Made by a program: the position numbers and the translations under genes. From an uncultured Lachnoclostridium sp. (lineage in GTDB: Bacteria; Bacillota; Clostridia; Lachnospirales; Lachnospiraceae), in assembly GCA_958425285.1 (NCBI GenBank), contig CATZVV010000118.1, positions 1-6,185 of the forward strand: a stretch of DNA of 6,185 nt, read 5' to 3'. Positions 1-5,841 of the stretch are shown here, one piece after another. Position 1 is the stretch's first letter. Each line of letters begins with the position of its first letter. Under the pieces are notes generated by a model, which saw only the letters and a list, made by a program, of their open reading frames with translations, searched no databases and was not told where the DNA came from.

Positions 1-978
1 GGAAAGGCCAATTCCCATTCCCTTTTTGGAATCAGATGAGTGTGCAGTACCATATGGAAGACCGTCGAAAATAACAGGAAGAAGTGTTTCATCGATTCCA
101 TTTCCAAAATCTCTCACACAAAATGTAACTCCCTGTTCGGTTTCGTTAATTGTGCAATTCACGGGTTCTGTACTGCCTGAGTGAACGATTGCGTTTTCTA
201 ATAGGTTAATAATTACCTGTTCGATTAGCATGGCGTCCATTGGAATCATTAAAAAATTCTCAGGGACATGCATATGAATTTGTGCTTCCGGCAATCTTTT
301 CTTTAGGCGAATAACTGCCTCAGAGGCAACTTCCTCTACAACTTCTAATGATTTGCTAACAGTTTGGCAGTCATTTTGAATTCTTGTTACAGAAAGTAGA
401 TTTTCGACCATATTTAGAAGCCAGTTCGCATCTTCACATGTTCGTGATACAAGATCTGTTTTTTCTGCTATAGTTAGACCATTCTGATTTTCAAGGTAAG
501 TATTGCAGGAGCAAATAATACCGGTAAGGGGTGTCCGCAAGTCATGTGAAACGGCACGAAGCAGATTTGCCCTCATTTTCTCCTTTTCAGCTTCCATTAA
601 CTGACGTTCCCGTTCCGCTAGGGCTTCTGATTGAAGTTGTAGATGGGTTGTTGTAGTACATGTTATGATTGCGATTGTCAGCATCCCCACAAATGTAACA
701 GGATAGCCTGTAAGTGTAAAGTTTAAATGAAAATAGGGATATGTAAATAAAAAATTGGTACATATCACACAAATAATTGCAGAGGCAATTCCATACCAGT
801 ATCCTGTTGTAAAACGTGAAATAAGAATTAAGGCCAGAATATATATTAATGCAATGTTTGCAGAGTTCTCAGGAACAAAGGAGAAGAAAAAAAATGATAG
901 CGCGGTCGCCAGTGTAAGTATCAATATAGTTAAAACAATATTCTTCCCAATATTATTTTGCTTTTTATTTTGAGCCAC
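1..978 (-). CDS. KdpD-like sensor histidine kinase (DUF4118 + HisKA + HATPase), 3' end cut by window
   Basis: Membrane sensor kinase of a two-component system. It autophosphorylates a histidine and passes the phosphate to a response regulator that is not in view. The visible 326 residues start with hydrophobic segments at roughly 14-34, 43-55, 62-79 and 93-108, containing an NFLFTYPYF stretch typical of the DUF4118 sensor of KdpD. A short charged helix (about 113-135) leads to the H box SHDLRTPLTGI (phospho-acceptor His145), the N box NLLENAIVHS (about 258-267), the G1 motif DFGNGI (about 290-295) and the G2 motif GMGIGLS, where the window ends. The KdpD and USP cytoplasmic domains of full-length KdpD are absent; short versions like this are known in Firmicutes. 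The GTG at 976-978 is chosen because AAAGGGGGG ends 7 nt upstream. An ATG at 981-983 is out of frame and only 2 nt from that ribosome binding site. The kinase is divergent from a cation/proton antiporter, so K+ or osmotic sensing is inferred. Confidence 0.92.
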   Translation of the reverse strand, partial: MAQNKKQNNIGKNIVLTILILTLATALSFFFFSFVPENSANIALIYILALILISRFTTGYWYGIASAIICVICTNFLFTYPYFHLNFTLTGYPVTFVGMLTIAIITCTTTTHLQLQSEALAERERQLMEAEKEKMRANLLRAVSHDLRTPLTGIICSCNTYLENQNGLTIAEKTDLVSRTCEDANWLLNMVENLLSVTRIQNDCQTVSKSLEVVEEVASEAVIRLKKRLPEAQIHMHVPENFLMIPMDAMLIEQVIINLLENAIVHSGSTEPVNCTINETEQGVTFCVRDFGNGIDETLLPVIFDGLPYGTAHSSDSKKGMGIGLS

Positions 979-1019
979 AACATTTCCCCCCTTTGCATAT
1001 CATTAACTATACTGCTCCT

Positions 1020-1048
1020 ATTATGCAACGAAAGAGACAAAACTGCAA
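1020..1048 (-). promoter_or_regulatory. Sigma-A-type promoter of the sensor kinase gene
   Basis: Read on the minus strand, TTGCAG (1043-1048) and CATAAT (1020-1025) are separated by exactly 17 bp. Transcription would begin near 1013, giving a leader of about 35 nt before the GTG at 978. This matches the sigma-A consensus at 4 of 6 and 5 of 6 positions. The call is by inspection only. Confidence 0.6.
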
Positions 1049-1058
1049 TGTTTGAATG

Positions 1059-1075
1059 TGTTAAGTTTTTGTTAA
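1059..1075 (-). promoter_or_regulatory. Direct repeat TTAACA-N5-TTAACA, candidate OmpR/PhoB/KdpE-family operator
   Basis: On the minus strand two identical TTAACA hexamers are separated by 5 bp, so they recur every 11 bp on one face of the helix. They sit 10 bp upstream of the kinase -35 box (1043-1048) and about 95-115 bp upstream of the antiporter start on the other strand. Winged-helix regulators of the OmpR/PhoB family bind such head-to-tail repeats, and the Bacillus PhoP box has this same hexamer and spacing. The likely ligand is the partner regulator of the kinase, acting as an autoregulator and/or on the antiporter. That assignment is inference. Confidence 0.5.
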
Positions 1076-1172
1076 GATTCAATTTGCGGTCTTTCGAAGG
1101 AAAGGAAATATATATTAAAATGAAAATAGAGTAAAAGTATCTAAGATATGTATATAGGAAAGGTGGAATGTG

Positions 1173-2759
1173 ATGGCAGGTACTATATTATTAGTTTCAG
1201 GAATTATTTTTTCGTGTATGATAGCAAATCGTTTTTCAGACCGGATTGGAATGCCGGCATTGATTTTTTTTATGGTAGTGGGTATGGTTTTTGGGTCAGA
1301 GGGTGTTTTTAAAATCCCATTTGATAACTTTCAGATGGCAGAGCAGATTTGTTCAATTGCATTGATTTTTATTATGTTTTATGGAGGTTTTTGTACAAAG
1401 TGGACGGCAGCAAAGCCTGTACTTGCAAAGGCTGCACTATGTTCTACAGTTGGTGTTTTTCTTACCGCGCTCTTAACCGGGTTATTTTGTTATTATGTAT
1501 TAAAATTCAACCTTGCTGGAAGTTTCCTGATTGGTGCTGTAACCAGTTCTACAGATGCGGCTTCTGTATTTAGTATTTTGAGGTCCAAAAAGTTAAACCT
1601 AAAGGATGGGACGGCTTCTCTGCTGGAAATAGAAAGTGGTAGCAATGATCCGGTCTCTTATATGCTTACTATGATAGGTATTACCCTTCTTAATCATTCC
1701 GGAATTTCAATTCCCGTACTTCTGATTTCACAAATTATTTTTGGGATTGCAATTGGCTGTGCGGTTGCATACATCGGAATTTTACTGTTGATACACAGTA
1801 AGATTATTCCCCAGAGCTTTGAACAAATTTTTATGATTGGGCTGATCTTATTGGCTTTTGGGTTGGCAAGTTTAATCGGAGGAAATGGGTATCTAAGCGT
1901 CTATTTGATGGGAATTATATTAGGAAATCGGAAAATACATAGTAAGATTGTACTGGTTCATTTTTTTGATGGAATTACAGGGATGGCTCAGATGGTAATT
2001 TTCTTTTTACTTGGTCTGCTTGCATCTCCACATAAAATTCCAGAAGTTTTTTTCCTTGCAGTAGTGATTTCTCTTTTTATGGTATTTATTGCCAGACCAT
2101 TGACAATATTTTTACTTTTAAAGCCTTTTAAGGCATCAAATAAGCAATGTCTGCTCGTATCATGGGCTGGTCTAAGAGGGGCGGCGTCTATTGTTTTTGC
2201 TATTATGGTTATGGCAAATGAGTTGCTGACTTTTGATCTGTTCCATATTGTGTTTCTGATTGCATTAATTTCAGTTGCTGTACAAGGAACTTTTCTTCCT
2301 TTGCTTTCAAAAAAATTGGATATGGTAGATGATAAGTCAGACGTTCGAAAAACATTCACAGATTATCAGGAGGAAGCTGATCAGACATTGATGCGTGTTG
2401 AGATAGAAGAGGGGCATGATTGGGAAAATCGTCGTATTCGGGAGGTAAATATGCCGGATAAGTCATTGGCTCTGATTATTCGCCGGGGTGAAAAAACAAT
2501 GATTCCCAAAGGGGATACGTTAATACAAAGCGGAGATGATGTGATTTTGAGTGTTCCTTCGTTTCAGGAAAATGTAAACGTGGTGTTAGATGAAATTATG
2601 ATTGATCGGTTTCACAAGTGGTGTAATAAGGAGATTTGCCAGATTCCAGTTCCCAAGGATGTATTAATTGTTATGGTAAAGAGAGATAATGAGACGATTA
2701 TTCCTCAGGGGAGTACAAGAATTGAAGACGGAGATATTGTTGTTGTATGCCGTTCGTAG
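1173..2759 (+). CDS. CPA1-type K+(Na+)/H+ antiporter with tandem C-terminal RCK_C domains
   Basis: Inner-membrane cation/proton exchanger of the NhaP2/CvrA type (COG3263-like), expected to extrude K+ or Na+ in exchange for protons. About 12 hydrophobic segments fill residues 1-380. Family signatures are TSSTDAASVFS (about 125-134), the LEIESGSNDPVSYM motif (about 151-164) and SWAGLRGAASIVFA (about 330-343). The cytoplasmic tail (about 395-528) holds two RCK_C/TrkA_C-like units, near 415-460 and 481-526, that align with each other without gaps. No RCK_N nucleotide-binding domain is seen. Two starts are possible: GTG at 1170 or ATG at 1173. The ATG is preferred because AAGGTGG ends 6 nt before it, giving 528 residues. 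The gene is divergent from the KdpD-like kinase, supporting a K+-homeostasis role. RCK_C domains of related transporters (S. aureus CpaA) bind c-di-AMP, so similar control is possible. The K+ versus Na+ preference cannot be decided from sequence. Confidence 0.92.
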   Translation: MAGTILLVSGIIFSCMIANRFSDRIGMPALIFFMVVGMVFGSEGVFKIPFDNFQMAEQICSIALIFIMFYGGFCTKWTAAKPVLAKAALCSTVGVFLTALLTGLFCYYVLKFNLAGSFLIGAVTSSTDAASVFSILRSKKLNLKDGTASLLEIESGSNDPVSYMLTMIGITLLNHSGISIPVLLISQIIFGIAIGCAVAYIGILLLIHSKIIPQSFEQIFMIGLILLAFGLASLIGGNGYLSVYLMGIILGNRKIHSKIVLVHFFDGITGMAQMVIFFLLGLLASPHKIPEVFFLAVVISLFMVFIARPLTIFLLLKPFKASNKQCLLVSWAGLRGAASIVFAIMVMANELLTFDLFHIVFLIALISVAVQGTFLPLLSKKLDMVDDKSDVRKTFTDYQEEADQTLMRVEIEEGHDWENRRIREVNMPDKSLALIIRRGEKTMIPKGDTLIQSGDDVILSVPSFQENVNVVLDEIMIDRFHKWCNKEICQIPVPKDVLIVMVKRDNETIIPQGSTRIEDGDIVVVCRS

Positions 2760-2767
2760 GGATGTTA

Positions 2768-2801
2768 ATACTGCCACCTTTTTTATCTAAGGTGGCAGTA
2801 T
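2768..2801. terminator. Hairpin between convergent genes, probable bidirectional terminator
   Basis: A perfect 13-bp inverted repeat (2768-2780 with 2789-2801, core ACTGCCACCTT/AAGGTGGCAGT) encloses an 8-nt loop. It begins 8 nt after the antiporter stop and lies 4 nt beyond the stop of the facing PepSY pseudogene, so it could serve both strands. Neither side has a clean run of T after the stem. Intrinsic termination is therefore likely but not textbook. Confidence 0.6.
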
Positions 2802-2805
2802 AATA

Positions 2806-3141
2806 TCAATCATTTATATCAGATTCAAAGTCTAAGATTGCTCCGGTTTTTGCATCGATTGTCCTTTTTTAAAAAAACAATATATTCAGAACCTTCTTCT
2901 TCATAATCCAGACGGACATTTCCGATTCCCGTTGACCAAACTTATTTCATAGTATAACAACTCCATTCTCATAATCACTGTCTGTTTCCGTAGCAACTGC
3001 ATGTTTCACTTGAGAACGTGCAGGTTTTTGGGCAGCGGCAGGAGATTTGAGTTGTTTTGCCTGTATAGGTGGAGTAAAGCAAAGTGAAAGGCTGGTAATT
3101 AAAAATAGCAGTATAAAATATCGTATATATTTCATAAGCAT
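2806..3141 (-). pseudogene. Small secreted PepSY-domain protein, broken by frameshifts
   Basis: The reading frame from ATG 3141, or better ATG 3135 (AGAGGTG ends 8 nt upstream), encodes a basic N-terminus, a hydrophobic core and an AxA-like TPPIQA site. This is a signal peptide followed by an Ala/Lys/Pro linker. It reaches ENGVVIL and stops at 2947-2949. Beyond that, PepSY-like pieces continue: YEISLVNG in the next frame from 2951, then GNVRLDYEEEGSEYIVFLKK in the third frame, then TIDAKTGAILDFESDIND back in the first frame, ending at TGA 2806-2808. Three +1 shifts sum to zero, and the total of 112 codons suits a small PepSY protein. PepSY modules are generally thought to inhibit or modulate extracytoplasmic proteases. 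As it stands, only a PepSY-less peptide of 62-64 residues could be made. Assembly errors at GGG and T7A6 runs are an alternative to real decay. Confidence 0.7.
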
Positions 3142-3181
3142 GTCACCTCTATTGGAAAATTATTAGATATTTGACTTATAC

Positions 3182-3210
3182 TTGCTTTTTATGTCATAGA
3201 TATGTAATAC
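3182..3210 (+). promoter_or_regulatory. Candidate promoter of the ZIP transporter gene
   Basis: TTGCTT (3182-3187) and TAATAC (3205-3210) are 17 bp apart on the plus strand. The start point would be near 3217, leaving a leader of about 65 nt before the ATG at 3282. A second -35-like TTGACT at 3171-3176 lacks a good -10 at the right distance. No clear Zur-, MntR- or Fur-type palindrome overlaps this region. It also lies in the divergent spacer upstream of the PepSY pseudogene, for which I see no clear promoter. Confidence 0.42.
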
Positions 3211-3281
3211 TTATATATTATAAAGAAATTTACTGATTATGCAGGAGAGATGATTTTACAAAGAATAGGAAGGATATAAAT

Positions 3282-4058
3282 ATGAATTTTGGAATTTGGA
3301 TACCTCTGATTGGAACAAGTCTTGGTGCAGCTTGTGTATTTTTATTAAAAGAAGAATTAAATGCAAGAGTAGAAAAGTTACTTCTTGGCTTTGCAGCGGG
3401 CGTAATGATGGCAGCCTCTGTCTGGTCATTGCTTATTCCGGCAATTGATTTATCGGAGCAGATGGAGCGGCTTGCTTTTGTTCCGGCAGCGGTTGGCTTT
3501 CTTTTTGGTATTTTATTTTTATATGTGCTCGATCAGGCGGTGCCGCATTTGCATGTAAAGGCCTCCCAGACAGAAGGAGGTCATAGACGTCACACATGGT
3601 CTAAAACAGCAATGCTTATTTTTGCAGTAACACTTCATAATATTCCGGAGGGAATGGCAGTTGGTGTTGTTTTTGCAGGTGCTTTAGCAGGTTCTGGAGA
3701 GGTGACATTGGCCGGTGCTTCTGTGCTGGCTATTGGTATTGCGATTCAAAATTTTCCAGAGGGAGCCATTATTTCCATGCCATTAAAAAGTTCCGGTGTG
3801 TCAAAGAAGAAAGCCTTTTTCTATGCCTTTTTATCTGGTGTAGTAGAACCAATAGCGGCAATTATTACAATTTGGCTTTCGGTCTTTCTGACTCCGATTT
3901 TGCCGTATCTGCTTGCTTTTGCGGCGGGGGCGATGGTATATGTGATTGTAGAAGAACTGATTCCGGAATCAGCAGTGGGAGAGCATTCAAATTTAGGAAC
4001 AATAGGTTTTGCAGTAGGTTTTTTAATTATGATGATTTTGGATGTAGCACTTTCATAA
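3282..4058 (+). CDS. ZIP-family divalent metal transporter (GufA/ZupT-like)
   Basis: Cytoplasmic-membrane permease expected to import zinc and perhaps iron or manganese. At 258 residues it is the usual length for bacterial ZIPs. Eight hydrophobic segments lie at about 4-22, 34-54, 66-84, 108-131, 141-167, 177-201, 203-226 and 236-256. Family hallmarks are HNIPEGMAVGV in TM4 (His119, Asn120, Glu123), QNFPEGAIISMP in TM5 (Gln156, Asn157, Glu160) and GVVEPIAA in TM6 (Glu189). Together these form the expected binuclear metal site. The loop between TM3 and TM4 has four histidines (89, 91, 101, 104), a common metal-sensing feature. Gln rather than His at the first TM5 position is the pattern of the GufA branch. 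The start is supported by GGAAGG ending 8 nt before the ATG. The TAA stop abuts a flavodoxin-like remnant, and glpK follows on the same strand. The metal cannot be fixed from sequence. Confidence 0.92.
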   Translation: MNFGIWIPLIGTSLGAACVFLLKEELNARVEKLLLGFAAGVMMAASVWSLLIPAIDLSEQMERLAFVPAAVGFLFGILFLYVLDQAVPHLHVKASQTEGGHRRHTWSKTAMLIFAVTLHNIPEGMAVGVVFAGALAGSGEVTLAGASVLAIGIAIQNFPEGAIISMPLKSSGVSKKKAFFYAFLSGVVEPIAAIITIWLSVFLTPILPYLLAFAAGAMVYVIVEELIPESAVGEHSNLGTIGFAVGFLIMMILDVALS

Positions 4059-4180
4059 GAGGTATTATATTGTATGAATCCAAATATGAAGCAACAAAAA
4101 AATATGTAGAATGGCTTGTAAAAATGATAGGGTTGGATGCTGTTCAGACAAGGAAGGCGGAAGTTGAACTTTCGGGGTGA
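4055..4180 (+). pseudogene. Flavodoxin-like N-terminal remnant
   Basis: Between the ZIP gene and glpK the frame ending at TGA 4178-4180 reads RGIILYESKYEATKKYVEWL and continues LVKMIGLDAVQTRKAEVELSG, about 40 residues. This resembles the first beta-alpha unit of small flavodoxins, where a beta strand runs into a YxSKYGxTKKYAxW FMN-phosphate loop. The loop glycine is replaced by Glu. Flavodoxins are normally 140-180 residues, so most of the gene is missing. The expected start codon is ATA at 4055-4057. ATG there would have overlapped a ZIP stop TGA as ATGA, so one G-to-A change could have removed the start while leaving the ZIP stop as TAA. A TTG at 4070 with GAGGT 6 nt upstream could still start a 36-residue peptide. 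The homology is recognised by eye and unconfirmed. Confidence 0.55.
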
Positions 4181-4218
4181 TTAGCAGGCTGTATTAATTC
4201 AAGAAATGGGGTTAAAGT

Positions 4219-5706
4219 ATGAAAAAATATATTATCGCACTGGATCAAGGAACGACCAGTTCACGTTGTATTGTTTTTGATAAAGAGGGTAGTATATGCA
4301 GTATGGCACAGAAGGAGTTTCTTCAGATTTATCCAAAGCCAGGCTGGGTGGAACACGATCCGGTTGAGCTTTGGTCCAGCCAATTCAGTGTCATGACAGA
4401 AGCTATGAGTAAATTAGGAATATCAGGTAGAGATATTGAGGGAATTGGTATTACGAATCAGCGTGAGACAACAATCGTATGGAACAGAAAGACAGGGGCT
4501 CCGATTTATAATGCTATTGTGTGGCAATGCCGGAGAACAGCGAAATGGATCGAGCAATTAAAGGCAGATGGATTTGAGCAGGTTATCAGGGAAAGAACCG
4601 GATTGATACCAGATGCGTATTTTTCTGCTACAAAAATTGCATGGATTTTGGAAAATGTGCCAGGAGCCAGGCAGCAGGCGGAACGGGGAGAACTGCTTTT
4701 TGGTACAGTTGATACATGGCTGTTATGGAAGTTGACGGGAGGAAAAATACATGTGACAGACTATACCAATGCATCCAGGACAATGTTATTCAATATTCAT
4801 AGGCTGGGCTGGGATTCAGAAATCTTAAATTATTTTAAGATTCCCGCAAATATGTTACCACAGGTAAAGTCATCGAGTGAAGTATATGGGTATAGTGACA
4901 GTAGTCTTACCGGAACAGAAATTCCAATTGCGGGTATGGCTGGTGACCAACAGGCCGCGCTTTTTGGACAGTGTTGTTTTGAAGCAGGGGAGATGAAAAA
5001 TACATATGGCACGGGATGTTTTTTGCTGATGAATACAGGTGAACAGCCTGTGATTTCAAAGAATGGTTTGTTAACTACACTGGCTGCCAGCTGGAATGGA
5101 AGTCAGCAGTATGCGTTAGAGGGCAGTGTTTTTGCAGCAGGTGCAGCAATTCAATGGTTACGTGATGAACTCGGATTGATACAAACGGCAGCAGAATCCG
5201 AGGAGTGCTGTAAGGATGTGGAAGATACAGCTGGTGTCTATGTTGTTCCTGCATTTACCGGGTTGGGGGCTCCGTACTGGGATGCGGAGGCTAGAGGAAT
5301 TATCACAGGTTTAACTCGGGGAACTGGTCGTAATCATGTAGTCCGGGCCACAGTGGAATCTCTTGCCTACCAGGTGTATGATTTGGCAGAGGTGATGAAG
5401 CAGGATTCTAGTTTGCCTATTGTATCGCTAAAAGTAGATGGGGGAGCAAGTGCAAATGATTTTCTAATGCAATTTCAGGCCAATCTTTTGGATATAACGG
5501 TTCAGCGGCCGTCCTGTATTGAGACGACGGCACTTGGAGCTGCGTATCTGGCTGGATTGGCAGTTGGTTATTGGAACGACTTGGATGACATTCGAAAGAA
5601 CTGGTCTTTATCTCGTTGCTTTGAGCCAAAGATGGAAGAACTTAGAAGGGTTGAAGTTTTAAGTGGGTGGAAAGAGGCAGTAAGGCGGTGTCAATCAAAA
5701 GTATAA
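4219..5706 (+). CDS. glpK: Glycerol kinase
   Basis: Cytosolic ATP:glycerol 3-phosphotransferase of the FGGY family, making sn-glycerol 3-phosphate for catabolism or lipid synthesis. At 495 residues it is full length. Visible motifs are ALDQGTTSSRCIVFD (7-21, Asp9), WVEHDP (43-48), ITNQRETTIVWNR (78-90, with Arg82 and Glu83 for glycerol), PDAYFSATK (131-139, Tyr134), GMAGDQQAALFGQ (239-251, catalytic base Asp243), NTYGTGCF (261-268), FTGLGAPYW (346-354) and VDGGASAND (406-414, nucleotide binding). The segment before GMAGDQ (about 222-238) has no histidine, so the HPr phosphorylation site of enterococcal GlpK is absent. The ribosome binding site is weak (GGGG about 9 nt upstream of the ATG). 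No strong promoter is seen in the 38 bp after the flavodoxin remnant, so transcription may read through from the ZIP gene. No glpF or glpD lies in the window. Confidence 0.97.
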   Translation: MKKYIIALDQGTTSSRCIVFDKEGSICSMAQKEFLQIYPKPGWVEHDPVELWSSQFSVMTEAMSKLGISGRDIEGIGITNQRETTIVWNRKTGAPIYNAIVWQCRRTAKWIEQLKADGFEQVIRERTGLIPDAYFSATKIAWILENVPGARQQAERGELLFGTVDTWLLWKLTGGKIHVTDYTNASRTMLFNIHRLGWDSEILNYFKIPANMLPQVKSSSEVYGYSDSSLTGTEIPIAGMAGDQQAALFGQCCFEAGEMKNTYGTGCFLLMNTGEQPVISKNGLLTTLAASWNGSQQYALEGSVFAAGAAIQWLRDELGLIQTAAESEECCKDVEDTAGVYVVPAFTGLGAPYWDAEARGIITGLTRGTGRNHVVRATVESLAYQVYDLAEVMKQDSSLPIVSLKVDGGASANDFLMQFQANLLDITVQRPSCIETTALGAAYLAGLAVGYWNDLDDIRKNWSLSRCFEPKMEELRRVEVLSGWKEAVRRCQSKV

Positions 5707-5771
5707 AAAGTAGTTTTGACCAGTGCTCGGGGAAATTTTAGGTCCGCTTGATTGGCAGAGTAAATTGATGC

Positions 5772-5799
5772 TTGTTATATTTGTCCGGTCTGTTATAAT
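5772..5799 (+). promoter_or_regulatory. Extended -10 promoter of the GH39 gene
   Basis: TTGTTA (5772-5777) and a perfect TATAAT (5794-5799) are 16 bp apart, with TG one base before the -10 (5791-5792). Transcription would start near 5806, about 36 nt before the ATG at 5842. This is the strongest promoter match in the window. It sits in the glpK-GH39 gap, where no intrinsic terminator for glpK is evident. Confidence 0.65.
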
Positions 5800-5841
5800 C
5801 ATAAATAATAACAGGAAAAAAATTCAATCAGGAGGATTATA

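Larger units (their letters stand above)
979..1172. other. Divergent regulatory region between kinase and antiporter
   Basis: This non-coding spacer carries the kinase promoter and the TTAACA direct repeat listed separately. On the plus strand no convincing sigma-A promoter for the antiporter is visible. The nearest is TTGCGG (1084-1089) with TATATA or TATATT (1109-1116), at a spacing of 19-21 bp, longer than normal. A suboptimal spacing would fit an activator-dependent promoter, but AT-rich DNA offers such matches by chance. The stretch AGGAAAGGTGG (1157-1166 region) is the antiporter ribosome binding site. There is no room for a long leader riboswitch. Confidence 0.5.

Noticed and set aside
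587..772. Minus-strand 61-codon open frame inside the kinase
   Set aside because: It is an alternative frame of the kinase gene; the kinase frame continues through with proper H-box and DUF4118 motifs.
755..973. Plus-strand 72-codon open frame opposite the kinase membrane region
   Set aside because: It is antisense to the well-supported KdpD-like reading frame, has no ribosome binding site and shows no family features.
979..1172. ydaO-type c-di-AMP riboswitch upstream of the antiporter
   Set aside because: K+ transporters often carry one, but the predicted leader is only about 50 nt and I see none of the conserved paired elements, so it does not fit.
1988..2359. Minus-strand 123-codon open frame opposite the antiporter
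   Set aside because: It mirrors the conserved antiporter coding sequence, including the WAGLRGAAS motif on the other strand. No ribosome binding site or recognisable domain.
3200..3230. Zur/Fur-like operator upstream of the ZIP gene
   Set aside because: The TTATATATTATAA dyad is just AT-rich sequence and does not match the known consensus of Zur, Fur or MntR.
5690..5760. Intrinsic terminator after glpK
   Set aside because: Only short matches exist (TCAAAA/TTTTGA near 5695-5717, CAATCAA/TTGATTG at 5692-5754, GACC/GGTC). No GC-rich stem followed by a T run, so none is called.
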